NCBI RefSeq assembly: GCF_009831455.1
Contig: NZ_WOWO01000002.1
Coordinates: 806,001 to 870,000 of the forward strand
Source: Salinirussus salinus
GTDB lineage: Archaea; Halobacteriota; Halobacteria; Halobacteriales; Haloarculaceae
DNA: 64,000 nt
Reading direction: 5' to 3'
The translations under genes and the position numbers were made by a program. Positions 27,700 through 36,933 of the stretch are shown here, one piece after another. How positions within the stretch are numbered: position 1 is the stretch's first letter; each line of letters starts with the position of its first letter. The notes under the pieces were generated by a model. It ran no database searches and had not been told where the DNA came from. It worked only from the letters and a program-made list of their open reading frames with translations.

Positions 27700-28080
27700 T
27701 CAGAAGCCCGCGTTCTTGGGGCCGCGGGTCCCGTCGTGGGGGATGGGGGTCACGTCCTCGATGCGGCCGATCTCCAGCCCCGCCCGGGCGAGCGCCCGGA
27801 TGGTCGCCTGGGCGCCCGGCCCGGGGTTTTGCTGCTGGTTGCCGCCGGGGCCGCGGACGCGGACGTCCACGCCCTCGATCCCCTGGGCGAGCACCTCCTC
27901 GGCGACGGTCTCGGCCATCTGCATCGCCGCGTAGGGCGAGGCCTCGTCGCGGTTCTGCTTGACGACCGTCCCGCCCGACGACTTCGCGAGCGTCTCCGCG
28001 CCCGTCTGGTCGGTGATGGTGATGATGGTGTTGTTGAACGATGCGTGCACGTGGGCGATGCCCCATTTCTCGTCTGCCAT
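27700..28080 (-). CDS. rps11: 30S ribosomal protein S11
   Basis: The 126-residue protein has the S11 core: [58 protein letters not shown] and the basic end [15 protein letters not shown]. It lines the mRNA exit region of the small-subunit platform. Its ATG shares one base with the rps4 stop codon. Confidence 0.96.
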   Translation of the reverse strand: MADEKWGIAHVHASFNNTIITITDQTGAETLAKSSGGTVVKQNRDEASPYAAMQMAETVAEEVLAQGIEGVDVRVRGPGGNQQQNPGPGAQATIRALARAGLEIGRIEDVTPIPHDGTRGPKNAGF

Positions 28081-28601
28081 TATTGGTCCTCCGCTCGTTC
28101 GGGGTGGAGTTCGTCCGTCAGCGGCGAGGCGCTGTCGAAGCCGACGCTGTCCTCCTCGGCCACCTCGACGGTGTAGGAGGGGATGCCGACCCGCTGGCCG
28201 TCGACCGTGATGTGGCCGTGGCTGATGAACTGCCGGGCCTGCTGGGGCGTGTTGGCGTAGCCCTTCCGGTAGACGACCGTCTGCAGGCGGCGTTCGAGCA
28301 CGTCCGTCACGTCCAGCGACAGGACGTCGTCCAGCGAGTCTTGGCTTCCGAGCACGCCGATCCGCTGGAGCCGGGTGAGAAACTCCGCCGACTCCTCGGC
28401 GGTGCCGGCGTCGCCCTGTGCCCGGCCCAGCAGCTTCCGCGCCTCCCGGCGGTAGTTGCGCAGCTGGGACTGGGCGCGCCAGAGCTCCTCCTTGTTCTTG
28501 AGGCCGTACTTGCCGACCAGCCCGGACTCCTCGGCGATCCGCTCGCCCTGGTAGGGGTGGTTCGGCGTCTCGTAGGCCTTCGTGTTGCTTCCGAGCGCCA
28601 T
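28080..28601 (-). CDS. rps4: 30S ribosomal protein S4
   Basis: The 173-residue S4 has the S4 RNA-binding domain ([20 protein letters not shown] followed by [20 protein letters not shown]) and the archaeal N-terminal part beginning [20 protein letters not shown]. It nucleates 16S rRNA folding. It overlaps the rps13 stop by one base. Confidence 0.96.
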   Translation of the reverse strand: MALGSNTKAYETPNHPYQGERIAEESGLVGKYGLKNKEELWRAQSQLRNYRREARKLLGRAQGDAGTAEESAEFLTRLQRIGVLGSQDSLDDVLSLDVTDVLERRLQTVVYRKGYANTPQQARQFISHGHITVDGQRVGIPSYTVEVAEEDSVGFDSASPLTDELHPERAEDQ

Positions 28602-29119
28602 TACTCCTCACCCGCCTCCTCTTCCTCGGCCTGCTCTTCCTTGATGGCCTCGACGTTGACGCCGATGGTACCCTCGGTCCGGCCCGTGGACTTGGTGCGC
28701 TGGCCGCGGACCTTCTGGCCGCGCTTGTGGCGCACGCCCTTGTAGGAGTCTATCATCTTCATGCGGTTGATGTCCTGCTGGCGGGTCAGGTCCAGGTCGC
28801 TGCCGGTCTGGTGGGTCGTCTCGCCGTCGAAGAAGTCGTTGCGGTGGTTGGCGAGCCAGTCCGGCACCTCCTCTGCGAAGCCCTCCACGAGGTCGACGAC
28901 CTCGTCGATCTTCTCGTCATCGAGTGCACCGATCGTCTCCCGGCGGTCGACGCCGGCCTTCTCGGCGATGATCCGGACGGCTCGGTGCCCGATGCCGTTC
29001 AGTTCCGTCAGCGACCGTTCGACGGACTTGGTGCCGTCGAGGTCGTTCTGTCCGATGCGGACGAAGTACTGGATGTCCTCCTCTTGCTCGTCCGCGTCCT
29101 CGGGTTGTTCTGCGCTCAT
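28601..29119 (-). CDS. rps13: 30S ribosomal protein S13
   Basis: The 172-residue archaeal S13 has [38 protein letters not shown] (helix-hairpin-helix) and [20 protein letters not shown] in the C-terminal head-binding region. About 15 acidic residues precede the core and about 17 end it. It begins 18 bases after the 3' end of tRNA-Ser(GCT), so the tRNA heads this message. Confidence 0.96.
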   Translation of the reverse strand: MSAEQPEDADEQEEDIQYFVRIGQNDLDGTKSVERSLTELNGIGHRAVRIIAEKAGVDRRETIGALDDEKIDEVVDLVEGFAEEVPDWLANHRNDFFDGETTHQTGSDLDLTRQQDINRMKMIDSYKGVRHKRGQKVRGQRTKSTGRTEGTIGVNVEAIKEEQAEEEEAGEE

Positions 29120-29137
29120 GTGTGGGTTGGCTGTGCA

Positions 29138-29221
29138 CGTCGTGGCTGGGATTCGAACCCAGGAGGCTTGCGCCACAGAGTTAGCAACCCTGCGCCTTGG
29201 GCCAGGCTTGGCTACCACGAC
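29138..29221 (-). tRNA. tRNA-Ser (anticodon GCT)
   Basis: On the minus strand an 84-base class II tRNA has acceptor GTCGTGG/CCACGAC and the serine discriminator G. The anticodon loop is TTGCTAA (anticodon GCT), the variable arm is long, and the T arm reads CTGGGTTCGAATCCCAG. It heads the ribosomal protein array, with a consensus TATA box about 80 bases upstream. Confidence 0.96.
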
Positions 29222-29299
29222 ACGCGGGTGGTACTCGCGCCCTCGCGGACTCGGGGCCGGAGCCCCTACACGACTGTACCCTCACTACCCCACCCGGCG

Positions 29300-29307
29300 T
29301 ATTTAAA
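29300..29307 (-). promoter_or_regulatory. TATA box for the tRNA-Ser/ribosomal array
   Basis: The minus strand reads TTTAAATA in a GC-rich region about 80 bases before tRNA-Ser(GCT). A transcript starting near 29275 would carry a leader of about 50 bases before the tRNA. Confidence 0.7.
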
Positions 29308-29445
29308 CACAACGAAACGGGCGGCCGGCGGCTCCCCGGGTTCGCCGGCGACCGGGACCGACACCCGGAGCAGCGGCTCGCGCGGGCGAGGCGGCGGTCG
29401 AGAGCCGTTCACAACCCTTTTCGCTCCGCCAGCCGGAGGGATGCC

Positions 29446-30501
29446 ATGGACGAATCCGACGTACGCGACCGGCTCCGGGCGGTAGAGGACCCCGACCTGG
29501 GTGGGGACATCGTCTCGCTGGGCCTGGTCAACGAGGTCGAGGTCGGCGAGACGGTCCACGTCGACCTCGCGCTCGGCGCGCCCTACTCCCCCGCGGAGAC
29601 CGCCATCGCCGGCGACGTGCGGGAGGCCCTGTCGGACCTGGGGCTGGAGGTCGAGCTGTCGGCCTCGGTCGACCGCCCCGGCGGCGAGGAGGACGTGTTG
29701 CCCGGCGTCGAGAACGTCATCGCCGTCGCCTCCGGCAAGGGCGGCGTGGGGAAGTCGACCGTCGCCGTGAACCTCGCGGCCGGACTCGCCGAGATGGGCG
29801 CCGAAGTCGGCCTCTTCGACGCCGACATCTACGGGCCGAACGTCCCCCGGATGGTCGACGCCGACGAGGTCCCCTCCGCGACCGAGGACGAGCGGATCAT
29901 CCCCCCCGAGCAGTTCGGGATGAAGCTGATGAGCATGGACTTCCTCGTCGGCGAGGACGACCCGGTCATCTTCCGGGGGCCGATGGTCCACAACGTCCTC
30001 ACCCAGCTGTGGGAGGACGTCGTCTGGGGCCGGCTCGACTACATGGTGGTCGACCTCCCGCCAGGGACCGGTGACACCCAACTGTCCCTGCTGCAGTCGG
30101 TCCCCGTCTCCGGGGCGGTGATCGTCACCACGCCCCAGGAGGTCGCGCTGGACGACGCCCGCAAGGGGTTGCGGATGTTCGGCCGCCACGACACACCCGT
30201 CCTGGGGGTCGTCGAGAACATGGCGGGCTTCGTCTGCCCGGACTGTGGCAGCGAGCACGCCATCTTCGGGGAGGGCGGCGGCGAGCGCTTCGCCGCCGAC
30301 GTCGACATGCCCTTCCTCGGCTCGGTCCCGCTCGACCCCGCCGTCCGCCAGGGCGGGGACGACGGCGCACCGATGGTCCGCGGCGAGGGCGACACCGCCG
30401 AAGCGCTCCGGGAGTTCACCCGCAAGACCGCGAACATGCAGGGGATCGTCCACCGCCGCCGGGTCAGCGGAGCCCGGGCAGGAGCCGAATCCGGAGACTG
30501 A
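29446..30501 (+). CDS. mrp: Mrp/ApbC-type iron-sulfur cluster carrier ATPase
   Basis: This 351-residue P-loop protein starts with an MIP18/DUF59-like domain (DRLRAVEDPDLGGDIVSLGL), followed by the deviant Walker A SGKGGVGKST at residues 96-105. Further motifs are DADIYGPNVP, VDLPPGTGDTQL and the CxxC pair CPDCGS that would hold a bridging cluster between monomers. Family members carry and transfer 4Fe-4S clusters to client proteins in the cytosol. The start MDESDVRDRL was chosen because an ATG five bases upstream is out of frame. Confidence 0.95.
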   Translation: MDESDVRDRLRAVEDPDLGGDIVSLGLVNEVEVGETVHVDLALGAPYSPAETAIAGDVREALSDLGLEVELSASVDRPGGEEDVLPGVENVIAVASGKGGVGKSTVAVNLAAGLAEMGAEVGLFDADIYGPNVPRMVDADEVPSATEDERIIPPEQFGMKLMSMDFLVGEDDPVIFRGPMVHNVLTQLWEDVVWGRLDYMVVDLPPGTGDTQLSLLQSVPVSGAVIVTTPQEVALDDARKGLRMFGRHDTPVLGVVENMAGFVCPDCGSEHAIFGEGGGERFAADVDMPFLGSVPLDPAVRQGGDDGAPMVRGEGDTAEALREFTRKTANMQGIVHRRRVSGARAGAESGD

Positions 30502-30555
30502 CGGCCGGGAGCCGGCACGTGCCGGCGTCCCGGTCGACACGCGGCGGCTGCGGCG

Positions 30556-30939
30556 TCAGCCCCCGGACCGGTCCTCGCCGGGGTCGAGTCGCTCGCGGAT
30601 CGCCTCCAGGGCGGCCAGCACCTGGTCGGCGTGCTCGCCGCCCCCCACGACTTCCGCGTCCGGGTCGAAGGTGACGACCCCACCCTCGACGAGTTTCGGG
30701 ATGTGTGCGTGGTACAGCGAGGTGTAGACCCCCTCGTACTCCCGTTCGGTGACCCCCGACGCCGGAACGTCGTTCTCCACCGCCGCGACAGCCGTGGCCA
30801 TGTCGGCGAGCGTCCACTCGTCGTCCCGGAAGAGCAGGTAACAGAGGTACCGCCGGCGTGGATGCGCCAGCGCGTCGTAGAGGTAGTCGAGGTGGAGTGT
30901 CGCGGGAATCTCTGGGGCGTCGCCGCCAGCATCCTCCAT
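30556..30939 (-). CDS. DUF7344-type winged-helix protein
   Basis: The 127-residue protein has the DUF7344 layout common in haloarchaea: LDYLYDALAHPRRRYLCYLL (helices 1-2), WTLADMATAVAA, then YTSLYHAHIPKLVEGGVVTF (recognition helix and wing). These are thought to be small transcription regulators, based on the fold only. A second, divergent member of the family is encoded at 56135-56461. It is convergent with mrp. Confidence 0.85.
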   Translation of the reverse strand: MEDAGGDAPEIPATLHLDYLYDALAHPRRRYLCYLLFRDDEWTLADMATAVAAVENDVPASGVTEREYEGVYTSLYHAHIPKLVEGGVVTFDPDAEVVGGGEHADQVLAALEAIRERLDPGEDRSGG

Positions 30940-31043
30940 GTGACGGTATAGCCGCCAGACACGAGATAAATACCCCAGTCAGTTTTCCGGGTTGTTACCG
31001 GCTACGGACCCGTTACGCGCCGTCTACGCCGGGAACAGACCAG

Positions 31044-31499
31044 TTAATCCGCGTGTCGTTGCTCGCGGAGGTCCTCCATCGTCCAGACCGTGACACGGGC
31101 CTCGACGAGGTCACGGGATTCGACGTCCGCCCCCTCCTCGTGAGCCTCCAGCGTCTCCCGGGCGGCGGCGAGCATCTCGCGCTCGACGGCCTCCTGGTCC
31201 TGGCGGTCCCGGACCTCGTTGGTCAGTGCCTCGAAGTCCTCCCGGAGGTCGAAGTCCGCACAGGCGGCGTTGCACTTCCCGATGGGGTTCATCCCGACCT
31301 CCAGCGTCAGGTCGCGGACCGTCTCCCAGTCCGCCTCACAGAAGTACAGCGACACCTCGCCGACCACGTCCCGCCAGGAGATCCGCCCGCTGCGGTCCAT
31401 CGCCTCGATCGCACGTGGCGGGAGGTCCAGCCGGTGGCTGGTCTCCGGGTTCCGGCAGAGACAGCAGGGGCGCTGGCGCTTCCCGGTGTACATACCCAT
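31044..31499 (-). CDS. Conserved haloarchaeal protein with cysteine cluster
   Basis: A 151-residue cytosolic protein of unknown function. It begins MGMYTGKRQRPCCLCRNPET with three closely spaced cysteines, has another in VSLYFCEADWETV and two more in GKCNAACADF, so a zinc site is plausible. The C-terminal half is helical and acidic, ending in ARVTVWTMEDLREQRHAD. It lies 32 bases downstream of the last antiporter gene on the same strand and may be the final gene of that operon. Confidence 0.78.
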   Translation of the reverse strand: MGMYTGKRQRPCCLCRNPETSHRLDLPPRAIEAMDRSGRISWRDVVGEVSLYFCEADWETVRDLTLEVGMNPIGKCNAACADFDLREDFEALTNEVRDRQDQEAVEREMLAAARETLEAHEEGADVESRDLVEARVTVWTMEDLREQRHAD

Positions 31500-31531
31500 G
31501 ACTGGGCTCGAACCCTGTTGAGCCTGGCGGT

Positions 31532-33334
31532 TCAGCCGACCGTCGCCAGGAACAGCAACAGGAGGCCGACGACGAGCACACCCAGCACGACGAAGGTCGC
31601 CTGGCCGATGTTGACGTCGAGTTCGGGGTCGACCTCCCTGTCGCCGTTGGCCCGGGCGTCCGGGAGCATCCACGGCGCGACGCGGTCGAGGGCGGGGACG
31701 GGGTTGCGGGCGGTCCAGACCGCCGTCCGGGCGACCCCGACGGCGACCCGGTCGACCGCGGCGTAGAGCTCGGTCACGCCGACGACGACCGCCCGGCTCC
31801 CGTAGAAGACGGCGCGGTTGTAGACGGCGTCGACGTCGGGCACCCGGCCGACCCGGGAGAGGGGGCCACGGAGCAAGGCGAACCCGACCAGCCCCAGTGC
31901 CGCGAGCCCGAAGCCCTCGACGAGGTGGCCGACGGTGAAGACGGTGTACGTGCTCGCTCCCGCTCCCGGGAGCGCGGCGTAGGCGCCGGCCTCGACCCCC
32001 GGGAGTATCGCGAACAGCGCGCCGGGGACGAGCCCGTAGAGGACACACAGGGCCGCCACCGAGCCCATCGCCGCCTTCTGGCCGAGGTTGAGTTCCCGCC
32101 CCGGGACCGGCTGCTGGGCCTCCCCGTGGAAGAAGGCGTAGTAGCCGAACTTGATAAACGAGAGGAACGTTCCGACCCCGCCAAGGAGCAGGATGTACCA
32201 GAGCGCGTCGAGGTGCTCCTTGTGGGCGGCGCCGACGACCATCCCCTTGCTGACGAAGCCGTTGAAGCCGGGGAAGCCGGCGATCGAGAGCGCGGCGACC
32301 CCGAAGATCACGCCAGTCAGCGGCATCTCCCGCCAGAGCCCGCCCAGCTTCTTGAGGTTCTCAGTCCCCGTCCGGTAGATGATCGCGCCGGCACACATGA
32401 ACAGCAGGCTCTTGTAGAGAATGTGGTTGAAGACGTGGCCGAAAGCCCCGGAGAAGGCGAGCGCGGAGCCGATCCCGACGCCGGCGACCATGTAGCCGAC
32501 CTGGGACTGGATGTGATAGGAGAGCAGCCGGCGCATGTCGTTCTGGAGGAGCGCGGTGAAGGCGCCGAAGACGGCCATCGCCCCGCCCATGTACGCCAGC
32601 CAGAGGTGGCCGTCCGGAAACGCCCGCCCCAGCCCGTAGACGCCGGTTTTCGTGGTGTAGACACAGAGGAAGACGCTGGCGGCGATGTGTGGCCGGGGGT
32701 AGGTGTCGGGCAGCCAGACGTGGAGGCCGACGTAGCCGACGTTGACCCCGAAGCCCAGCGCGTACAGCGCGGCGGGGACTCCGGGCGCGATCCCGTCGGC
32801 AGCCCCGAACAGGAACGACCCCACCTCGACGTAGTGCCAGACGACCCCCGCGAGGATCAGGCTCCCGCCCAGTCCGTGCCACAGCGCGTACCGGAAGCCG
32901 GCCCGGACCGCCCGTCCCCGGTAGTGCCAGACCAGCAGCGTCGAGGCGGCGGCCATCAGCTCCACGAAGAAGACGAGAGTGAGCCAGTCACCCGCGAACA
33001 CGGCCAGGAGGCTGGTGCCCACGTAGCCCAGCGCGAACGCCGTCTGGGTGGTGTCGGCCTCCGTCGCGTAGGAGTAGCCCACCGCGACGGCGCCGATGAA
33101 AGCGAAGATAAGCCCCATCAACACCGAGAGTTCGTCGACGTTCAGGAGGACGGCCTCGAACCCCAGGAACGGTACCTCGAGGTAGGTCCCCGACGGGAGC
33201 AGATACACCCAGAGGAGGACGCCGCCGGTCGCGAGGAGACCCAGCGCGTGCCCGACCCGCCGGGAGAGAAGCGGGAGGACGAGCGCGGCCGCGAGGACGG
33301 CAAGCCCCGGCGGGAGCGTGGTGAGCGCGCTCAC
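31532..33334 (-). CDS. mnhD: Mnh/Mrp antiporter, D/L-type proton-channel subunit
   Basis: The 600-residue polytopic protein belongs to the NuoL/M/N-MrpA/D family. It has about 14 hydrophobic helices, the conserved channel segments VELMAAASTLLVWHY and GLHVWLPDTYPRPH, the interrupted-helix region LLSYHIQSQVGYMVAG, and FNGFVSKGMVVGAAH. The C-terminal 120 residues leave the family core and end in a single extra helix (ATFVVLGVLVVGLLLLFLA). The GTG start overlaps the previous stop (GTGA). It is the third D-type subunit of this operon and may be an accessory or NuoL-like proton module. Confidence 0.9.
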   Translation of the reverse strand: MSALTTLPPGLAVLAAALVLPLLSRRVGHALGLLATGGVLLWVYLLPSGTYLEVPFLGFEAVLLNVDELSVLMGLIFAFIGAVAVGYSYATEADTTQTAFALGYVGTSLLAVFAGDWLTLVFFVELMAAASTLLVWHYRGRAVRAGFRYALWHGLGGSLILAGVVWHYVEVGSFLFGAADGIAPGVPAALYALGFGVNVGYVGLHVWLPDTYPRPHIAASVFLCVYTTKTGVYGLGRAFPDGHLWLAYMGGAMAVFGAFTALLQNDMRRLLSYHIQSQVGYMVAGVGIGSALAFSGAFGHVFNHILYKSLLFMCAGAIIYRTGTENLKKLGGLWREMPLTGVIFGVAALSIAGFPGFNGFVSKGMVVGAAHKEHLDALWYILLLGGVGTFLSFIKFGYYAFFHGEAQQPVPGRELNLGQKAAMGSVAALCVLYGLVPGALFAILPGVEAGAYAALPGAGASTYTVFTVGHLVEGFGLAALGLVGFALLRGPLSRVGRVPDVDAVYNRAVFYGSRAVVVGVTELYAAVDRVAVGVARTAVWTARNPVPALDRVAPWMLPDARANGDREVDPELDVNIGQATFVVLGVLVVGLLLLFLATVG

Positions 33335-35064
33335 AGCACCACCCCCACGTCGGCGACGACTCGCTGGACGATCCGGAGGAACAGAGCCGTCGCGGGCACG
33401 ACGCCGAGCGCGACCGCGCCGGCTGCGGCAGCGAGGATCGGCCCGAGCATGAACCAGGTCGACTCGCCGCCGGTCCACCCTCGGTCCTCCCAGCCGCCGG
33501 CGGGCGGCCCGCCGTGGTGGCCGTCGTGGTTCCCGTGGTCGTCGTGGTCTCCGCCCTCCTCGTGGCCGTCGCGTTCGTCGTGGGCACGACCCCCGGCGTG
33601 GTCCGCGCTGTCGGCGCTGTCGGTCTCGTCGGCGCCCCCGTCGGCCCGGACCGGGTCACCGACTTCCGGCCCGACGCCGGGGTCGGTGCGCCCGCCGAAC
33701 CGGCCGGCCAGCAGCGGCTTCTCGTCGTGGTCGTCGGGCGTCTCGAAGAAAGCCTGGTAGACGACCGGCCAGAAGTACGCGATATTGAGCAGCCCGGAGA
33801 GGACCAGTGCCCCGGCGAAGACGGCCTGGCCGGCGGAGACGCTGCCGATCAGGAGATACCACTTGCTGACGAACCCCGCGACGAGTGGGATGCCGGCCAT
33901 CCCGGCGCTGGCGACGGCGAAGGCGGCCATCGTCAGCGGCATCCGCTTCCCGATGCCGGCCATCTCCGAGATGTCGTCGGTGTGGGTCTCGACGTGGATC
34001 GCGCCGGCACAGAAGAAGAGTGTCAGCTTCATGAACGCGTGTGCGGGGATGTGCAGCAGGCCGCCGACGATCGCCTCCCCGGAGAGCACCCCGAGCCCGA
34101 GCACGATGTAGGACAGCTGGCTGATGGTCGAGTACGCGAGCCGGCGTTTGAGGTTGTCCTTCCGGAGTGCGATGAGACTCGCCACGGTCAGCGTGACCAC
34201 CGCCACCGCCGCCAGCGGCAGCCCGACGCCGAGGTCCTGGACAGTTTCGGGGCCGAACACGTCGAGTGTGACCCGGGCGATACCGAAGACGCCGCTTTTG
34301 ACGACGGCCACGGCGTGCAGGAGTCCGGAGACGGGCGTGGGGGCGACCATGGCGTCGGGCAGCCAGGAGTGGACCGGCATGAGCGCGGCCTTGACCCCGA
34401 ACCCGCCGGCGAGCAGCGCGAACGCCAGCCGGGCGAAGACCGGGTCCGACGTGACCAGTTCGGGGATCCCTCCCGCCGTGAAGGCCGTCGTGCCGGTCAT
34501 CCAGAAGAGGAGGACGGTGCCCGCGAGCACCGCCACCCCGCCGATGAAGGTGTACGCGAGGTACTTCCGGCCGGCGGCCCGCGCCTCGGGGGACTCGTCG
34601 TGGGCGACCAGCGGGTAGGTCGCGACCGTCAGCAGCTCGTAGAAGATGAAGAGGGTGACCAGATTGCCCGCGAAGGCGACGCCGATAGCGGTGCTGAGGC
34701 TCGCGGCGAAGGCCGCGAAGTACCGCGACTGGTTGTGTTCCGACAGCCCGCGCATGTAGCCGATGCTGTAGAGGCTGGTGACCACCCACAGCCCGCTCGC
34801 GAGCAGGCCGAAGAGAATACCCAGCGCGTCCGCCCGGAGGACCAGGTCGATGCCGGCGACGAAGGTCCCCAGGTCGGTCACGAAGACGTCCCCGGCTAGC
34901 ACGCCGGGAACCATGCTCCCGACGAGCCCGACCTTCAGCAGCGCCGCGACCATCGTCCACCCCTCGCGGAGGTTCGGCCGACGGGCAGAGCCCAGGATGA
35001 GGGGGACCGCGACTGCCGAGACCAGCACCGCCGCCAGCGGCCGCAGGGAGGCGACCTCGCTCAC
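33331..35064 (-). CDS. mnhD: Mnh/Mrp antiporter D-type subunit with His-rich loop
   Basis: A 577-residue NuoL/M/N-like subunit. Conserved elements are IFYELLTVATYPLVAHDES (helix 5 Glu), LMPVHSWLPDAMVAPTPVSG, the discontinuous helix RLAYSTISQLSYIVLGLG and HAFMKLTLFFCAGAI. Unlike its neighbours it has a long hydrophilic insertion before the last helix (about residues 455-535) that is Asp/Glu-rich and then His-rich (for example DHDDHGNHDGHHGG). That loop could bind metal ions or act as a pH sensor (inference). The start overlaps the upstream gene by four bases. Confidence 0.92.
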   Translation of the reverse strand: MSEVASLRPLAAVLVSAVAVPLILGSARRPNLREGWTMVAALLKVGLVGSMVPGVLAGDVFVTDLGTFVAGIDLVLRADALGILFGLLASGLWVVTSLYSIGYMRGLSEHNQSRYFAAFAASLSTAIGVAFAGNLVTLFIFYELLTVATYPLVAHDESPEARAAGRKYLAYTFIGGVAVLAGTVLLFWMTGTTAFTAGGIPELVTSDPVFARLAFALLAGGFGVKAALMPVHSWLPDAMVAPTPVSGLLHAVAVVKSGVFGIARVTLDVFGPETVQDLGVGLPLAAVAVVTLTVASLIALRKDNLKRRLAYSTISQLSYIVLGLGVLSGEAIVGGLLHIPAHAFMKLTLFFCAGAIHVETHTDDISEMAGIGKRMPLTMAAFAVASAGMAGIPLVAGFVSKWYLLIGSVSAGQAVFAGALVLSGLLNIAYFWPVVYQAFFETPDDHDEKPLLAGRFGGRTDPGVGPEVGDPVRADGGADETDSADSADHAGGRAHDERDGHEEGGDHDDHGNHDGHHGGPPAGGWEDRGWTGGESTWFMLGPILAAAAGAVALGVVPATALFLRIVQRVVADVGVVL

Positions 35065-36575
35065 GCGGGGAACACCTCCGCGAGCGTCGGCTCCAGCAGC
35101 GTTTCGAAAGCCCCGCCGGCGAAGCCGAGCGCGACGGCGACCACGGCCGCGAGCACGACGACCGCGACCATGCCCGGCGAGACGACAGGTCCGCCGTCGG
35201 TCGAGACCGCGGAGAGCCCCGGCGGGTCCGCCGAGTCAGAGTCGGCCGAGTCTGTCTTGGCGGCCGGCTCCGCGAAGTACATCCGCTCGATGACGCGGGC
35301 GACGTAGGCCAGCGTCAGGACGGTGCTGACGAGGATGACCGCCGCGACCGGCCACAGGCCCTGCTGGACGGCGCCGACGGCGACGTACCACTTGCCGACG
35401 AAGCCGACGCTCGGCGGGACGCCCACCAGCGCCAGCCCGAGGACGCCGACGGCGGCCGCCGCGACCGGTGCCCGGCCGACCAGGCCGGCGTAGTCGTCGA
35501 CGGTCCGGCCGCCAGTCCGCACGGCGACGATTCCGGCAGCGGCGAACAGCCCGCCCTTGATGACCGCGTGGCCGACCAGGTGGATGAGCCCGCCGGTCGT
35601 TGCGGTGCTCGAGACCATCGCGAAGCCGGCGACGACCATCCCGAACTGCGAGACCGAGGAATACGCCAGCATCCGCTTGATGTCGGACTGCATCACCGCG
35701 AGGGCGCTCCCGGCGACGATGCTGACCGCGGCGGCGTAGACGACCGCGTCGCGAGCGGCCGGCACCGCGGCGAAGAAGTCGACGGTGAAGACGGTCAGCA
35801 GGACCCGGGCCAGCGCGTAGGCCGACACCGTCGAGACCAGCGCGGCGATGAGCGCGCTGACGCTGTCCGGCGCACTCGCGTAGGCCTCGGGCTGCCAGGA
35901 GTGGACCGGGAACAGCGCTATCTTCACGAGCAGCCCGACGACCAGCAACGCGAAGGCCGCAAGCACCAGCCGCGAACCGTAGCCCGCCTCGGGAAGGCGC
36001 GCGGCCAGGTCGACCATGTTCAGCGTTCCCGTCGCGATGAAGGCGTAGGCGGCCCCGAGCAGGAACAGCGAGGCGCCGACAGTCCCGACGATGAGATACT
36101 TCAGCGACGCGACGGCGCTGCGCGCGGAGTCGCCGCTCGCGACCAGCGCGTACGCCGCGAGCCCGGTCACCTCGAGGAAGACGTACATGTTGAAGATGTC
36201 GCCGGTCAGGGTGATCCCCGCCAGGCCGGCGACGAGAAGCAGATAGACCGTATAGAAGGCGTTACCCCGCGGCCCGGCCTGGCGGGCGTAAGCAAGCACC
36301 GCCAGCGCCACGGCCGCGACGAGCCCGAGCACCGGCGCCGAGAGGCCGTCGGCGACGAGTTCGATCCCTGCCGGGGGTGCGAAGCCGGCGAGTTCGTAGC
36401 TCCGGCGCCCCGCCTGCAGGACCGTCGCCAGGACGACGCCCGCCAGCAGCAGTTCGACCACGCAGGTGACGGCGGCCACCAGCCACCCCGACCGGTCCCA
36501 CCGGGTACCGGCCGCGAGCGCGGCGAGCGCTCCCAGCAGCGGCGCGACCACCGCGAGGACGATCGCGTCAGTCAT
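35061..36575 (-). CDS. mnhD: Mnh/Mrp antiporter subunit D (NuoN-like)
   Basis: The 504-residue subunit shows FLEVTGLAAYALVASGDSAR, LFPVHSWQPEAYASAPDSVS and MLAYSSVSQFGMVVAGFAM, the conserved helix 5, helix 7/8 and broken-helix motifs of antiporter-like proton channels. About 14 membrane helices are expected. It overlaps mnhC by 8 bases. In Mrp complexes the D subunit works with A in coupled Na+/H+ exchange; there is no full-length MrpA here, its C-terminal part being represented by the DUF4040 and B-type genes. Confidence 0.93.
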   Translation of the reverse strand: MTDAIVLAVVAPLLGALAALAAGTRWDRSGWLVAAVTCVVELLLAGVVLATVLQAGRRSYELAGFAPPAGIELVADGLSAPVLGLVAAVALAVLAYARQAGPRGNAFYTVYLLLVAGLAGITLTGDIFNMYVFLEVTGLAAYALVASGDSARSAVASLKYLIVGTVGASLFLLGAAYAFIATGTLNMVDLAARLPEAGYGSRLVLAAFALLVVGLLVKIALFPVHSWQPEAYASAPDSVSALIAALVSTVSAYALARVLLTVFTVDFFAAVPAARDAVVYAAAVSIVAGSALAVMQSDIKRMLAYSSVSQFGMVVAGFAMVSSTATTGGLIHLVGHAVIKGGLFAAAGIVAVRTGGRTVDDYAGLVGRAPVAAAAVGVLGLALVGVPPSVGFVGKWYVAVGAVQQGLWPVAAVILVSTVLTLAYVARVIERMYFAEPAAKTDSADSDSADPPGLSAVSTDGGPVVSPGMVAVVVLAAVVAVALGFAGGAFETLLEPTLAEVFPA

Positions 36576-36933
36576 CGCCCTCCGTCTCGAGTTCCGCGAT
36601 GAGGTCCTCCCTGAGCGTGCCGTACTCGCTGTAGATGCGGACCACGAGCGTCAGCGCCACCGCGCTCAGGCTCACCCCGACGACGATGGCAGTCAGCACC
36701 AGCACGTGCGGCAGCGGGCTGACGTAGGTCTCGACGCCCTCCTCGACCACCGGCGGGGCTCCCCCGGAGACGAAGGCAGCCGTGATCAGAAACAGGAAGA
36801 TGCCAGTCTGGAAGAGGTTCATCCCGATCACTTTCTTCACCAGGTTGCGGTCGCCGACCACCAGATACAGCCCGGCGGCCATCAGCAGAACCGCACCGAC
36901 GTAGTTGTACCGCGTCGCCAGCAACTCGATCAT
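36568..36933 (-). CDS. mnhC: Mnh/Mrp antiporter subunit C (NuoK-like)
   Basis: The 121-residue protein has three hydrophobic helices, with NLVKKVIGMNLFQTGIFLFL as the conserved NuoK/MrpC second helix and VLVLTAIVVGVSLSAVALTLVVRIYSEYGT as the third. The loop after helix 2 carries GAPPVVEEGVETYVSPLPH, typical of C subunits. It overlaps mnhB upstream by four bases and mnhD downstream by 8. Confidence 0.94.
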   Translation of the reverse strand: MIELLATRYNYVGAVLLMAAGLYLVVGDRNLVKKVIGMNLFQTGIFLFLITAAFVSGGAPPVVEEGVETYVSPLPHVLVLTAIVVGVSLSAVALTLVVRIYSEYGTLREDLIAELETEGDD

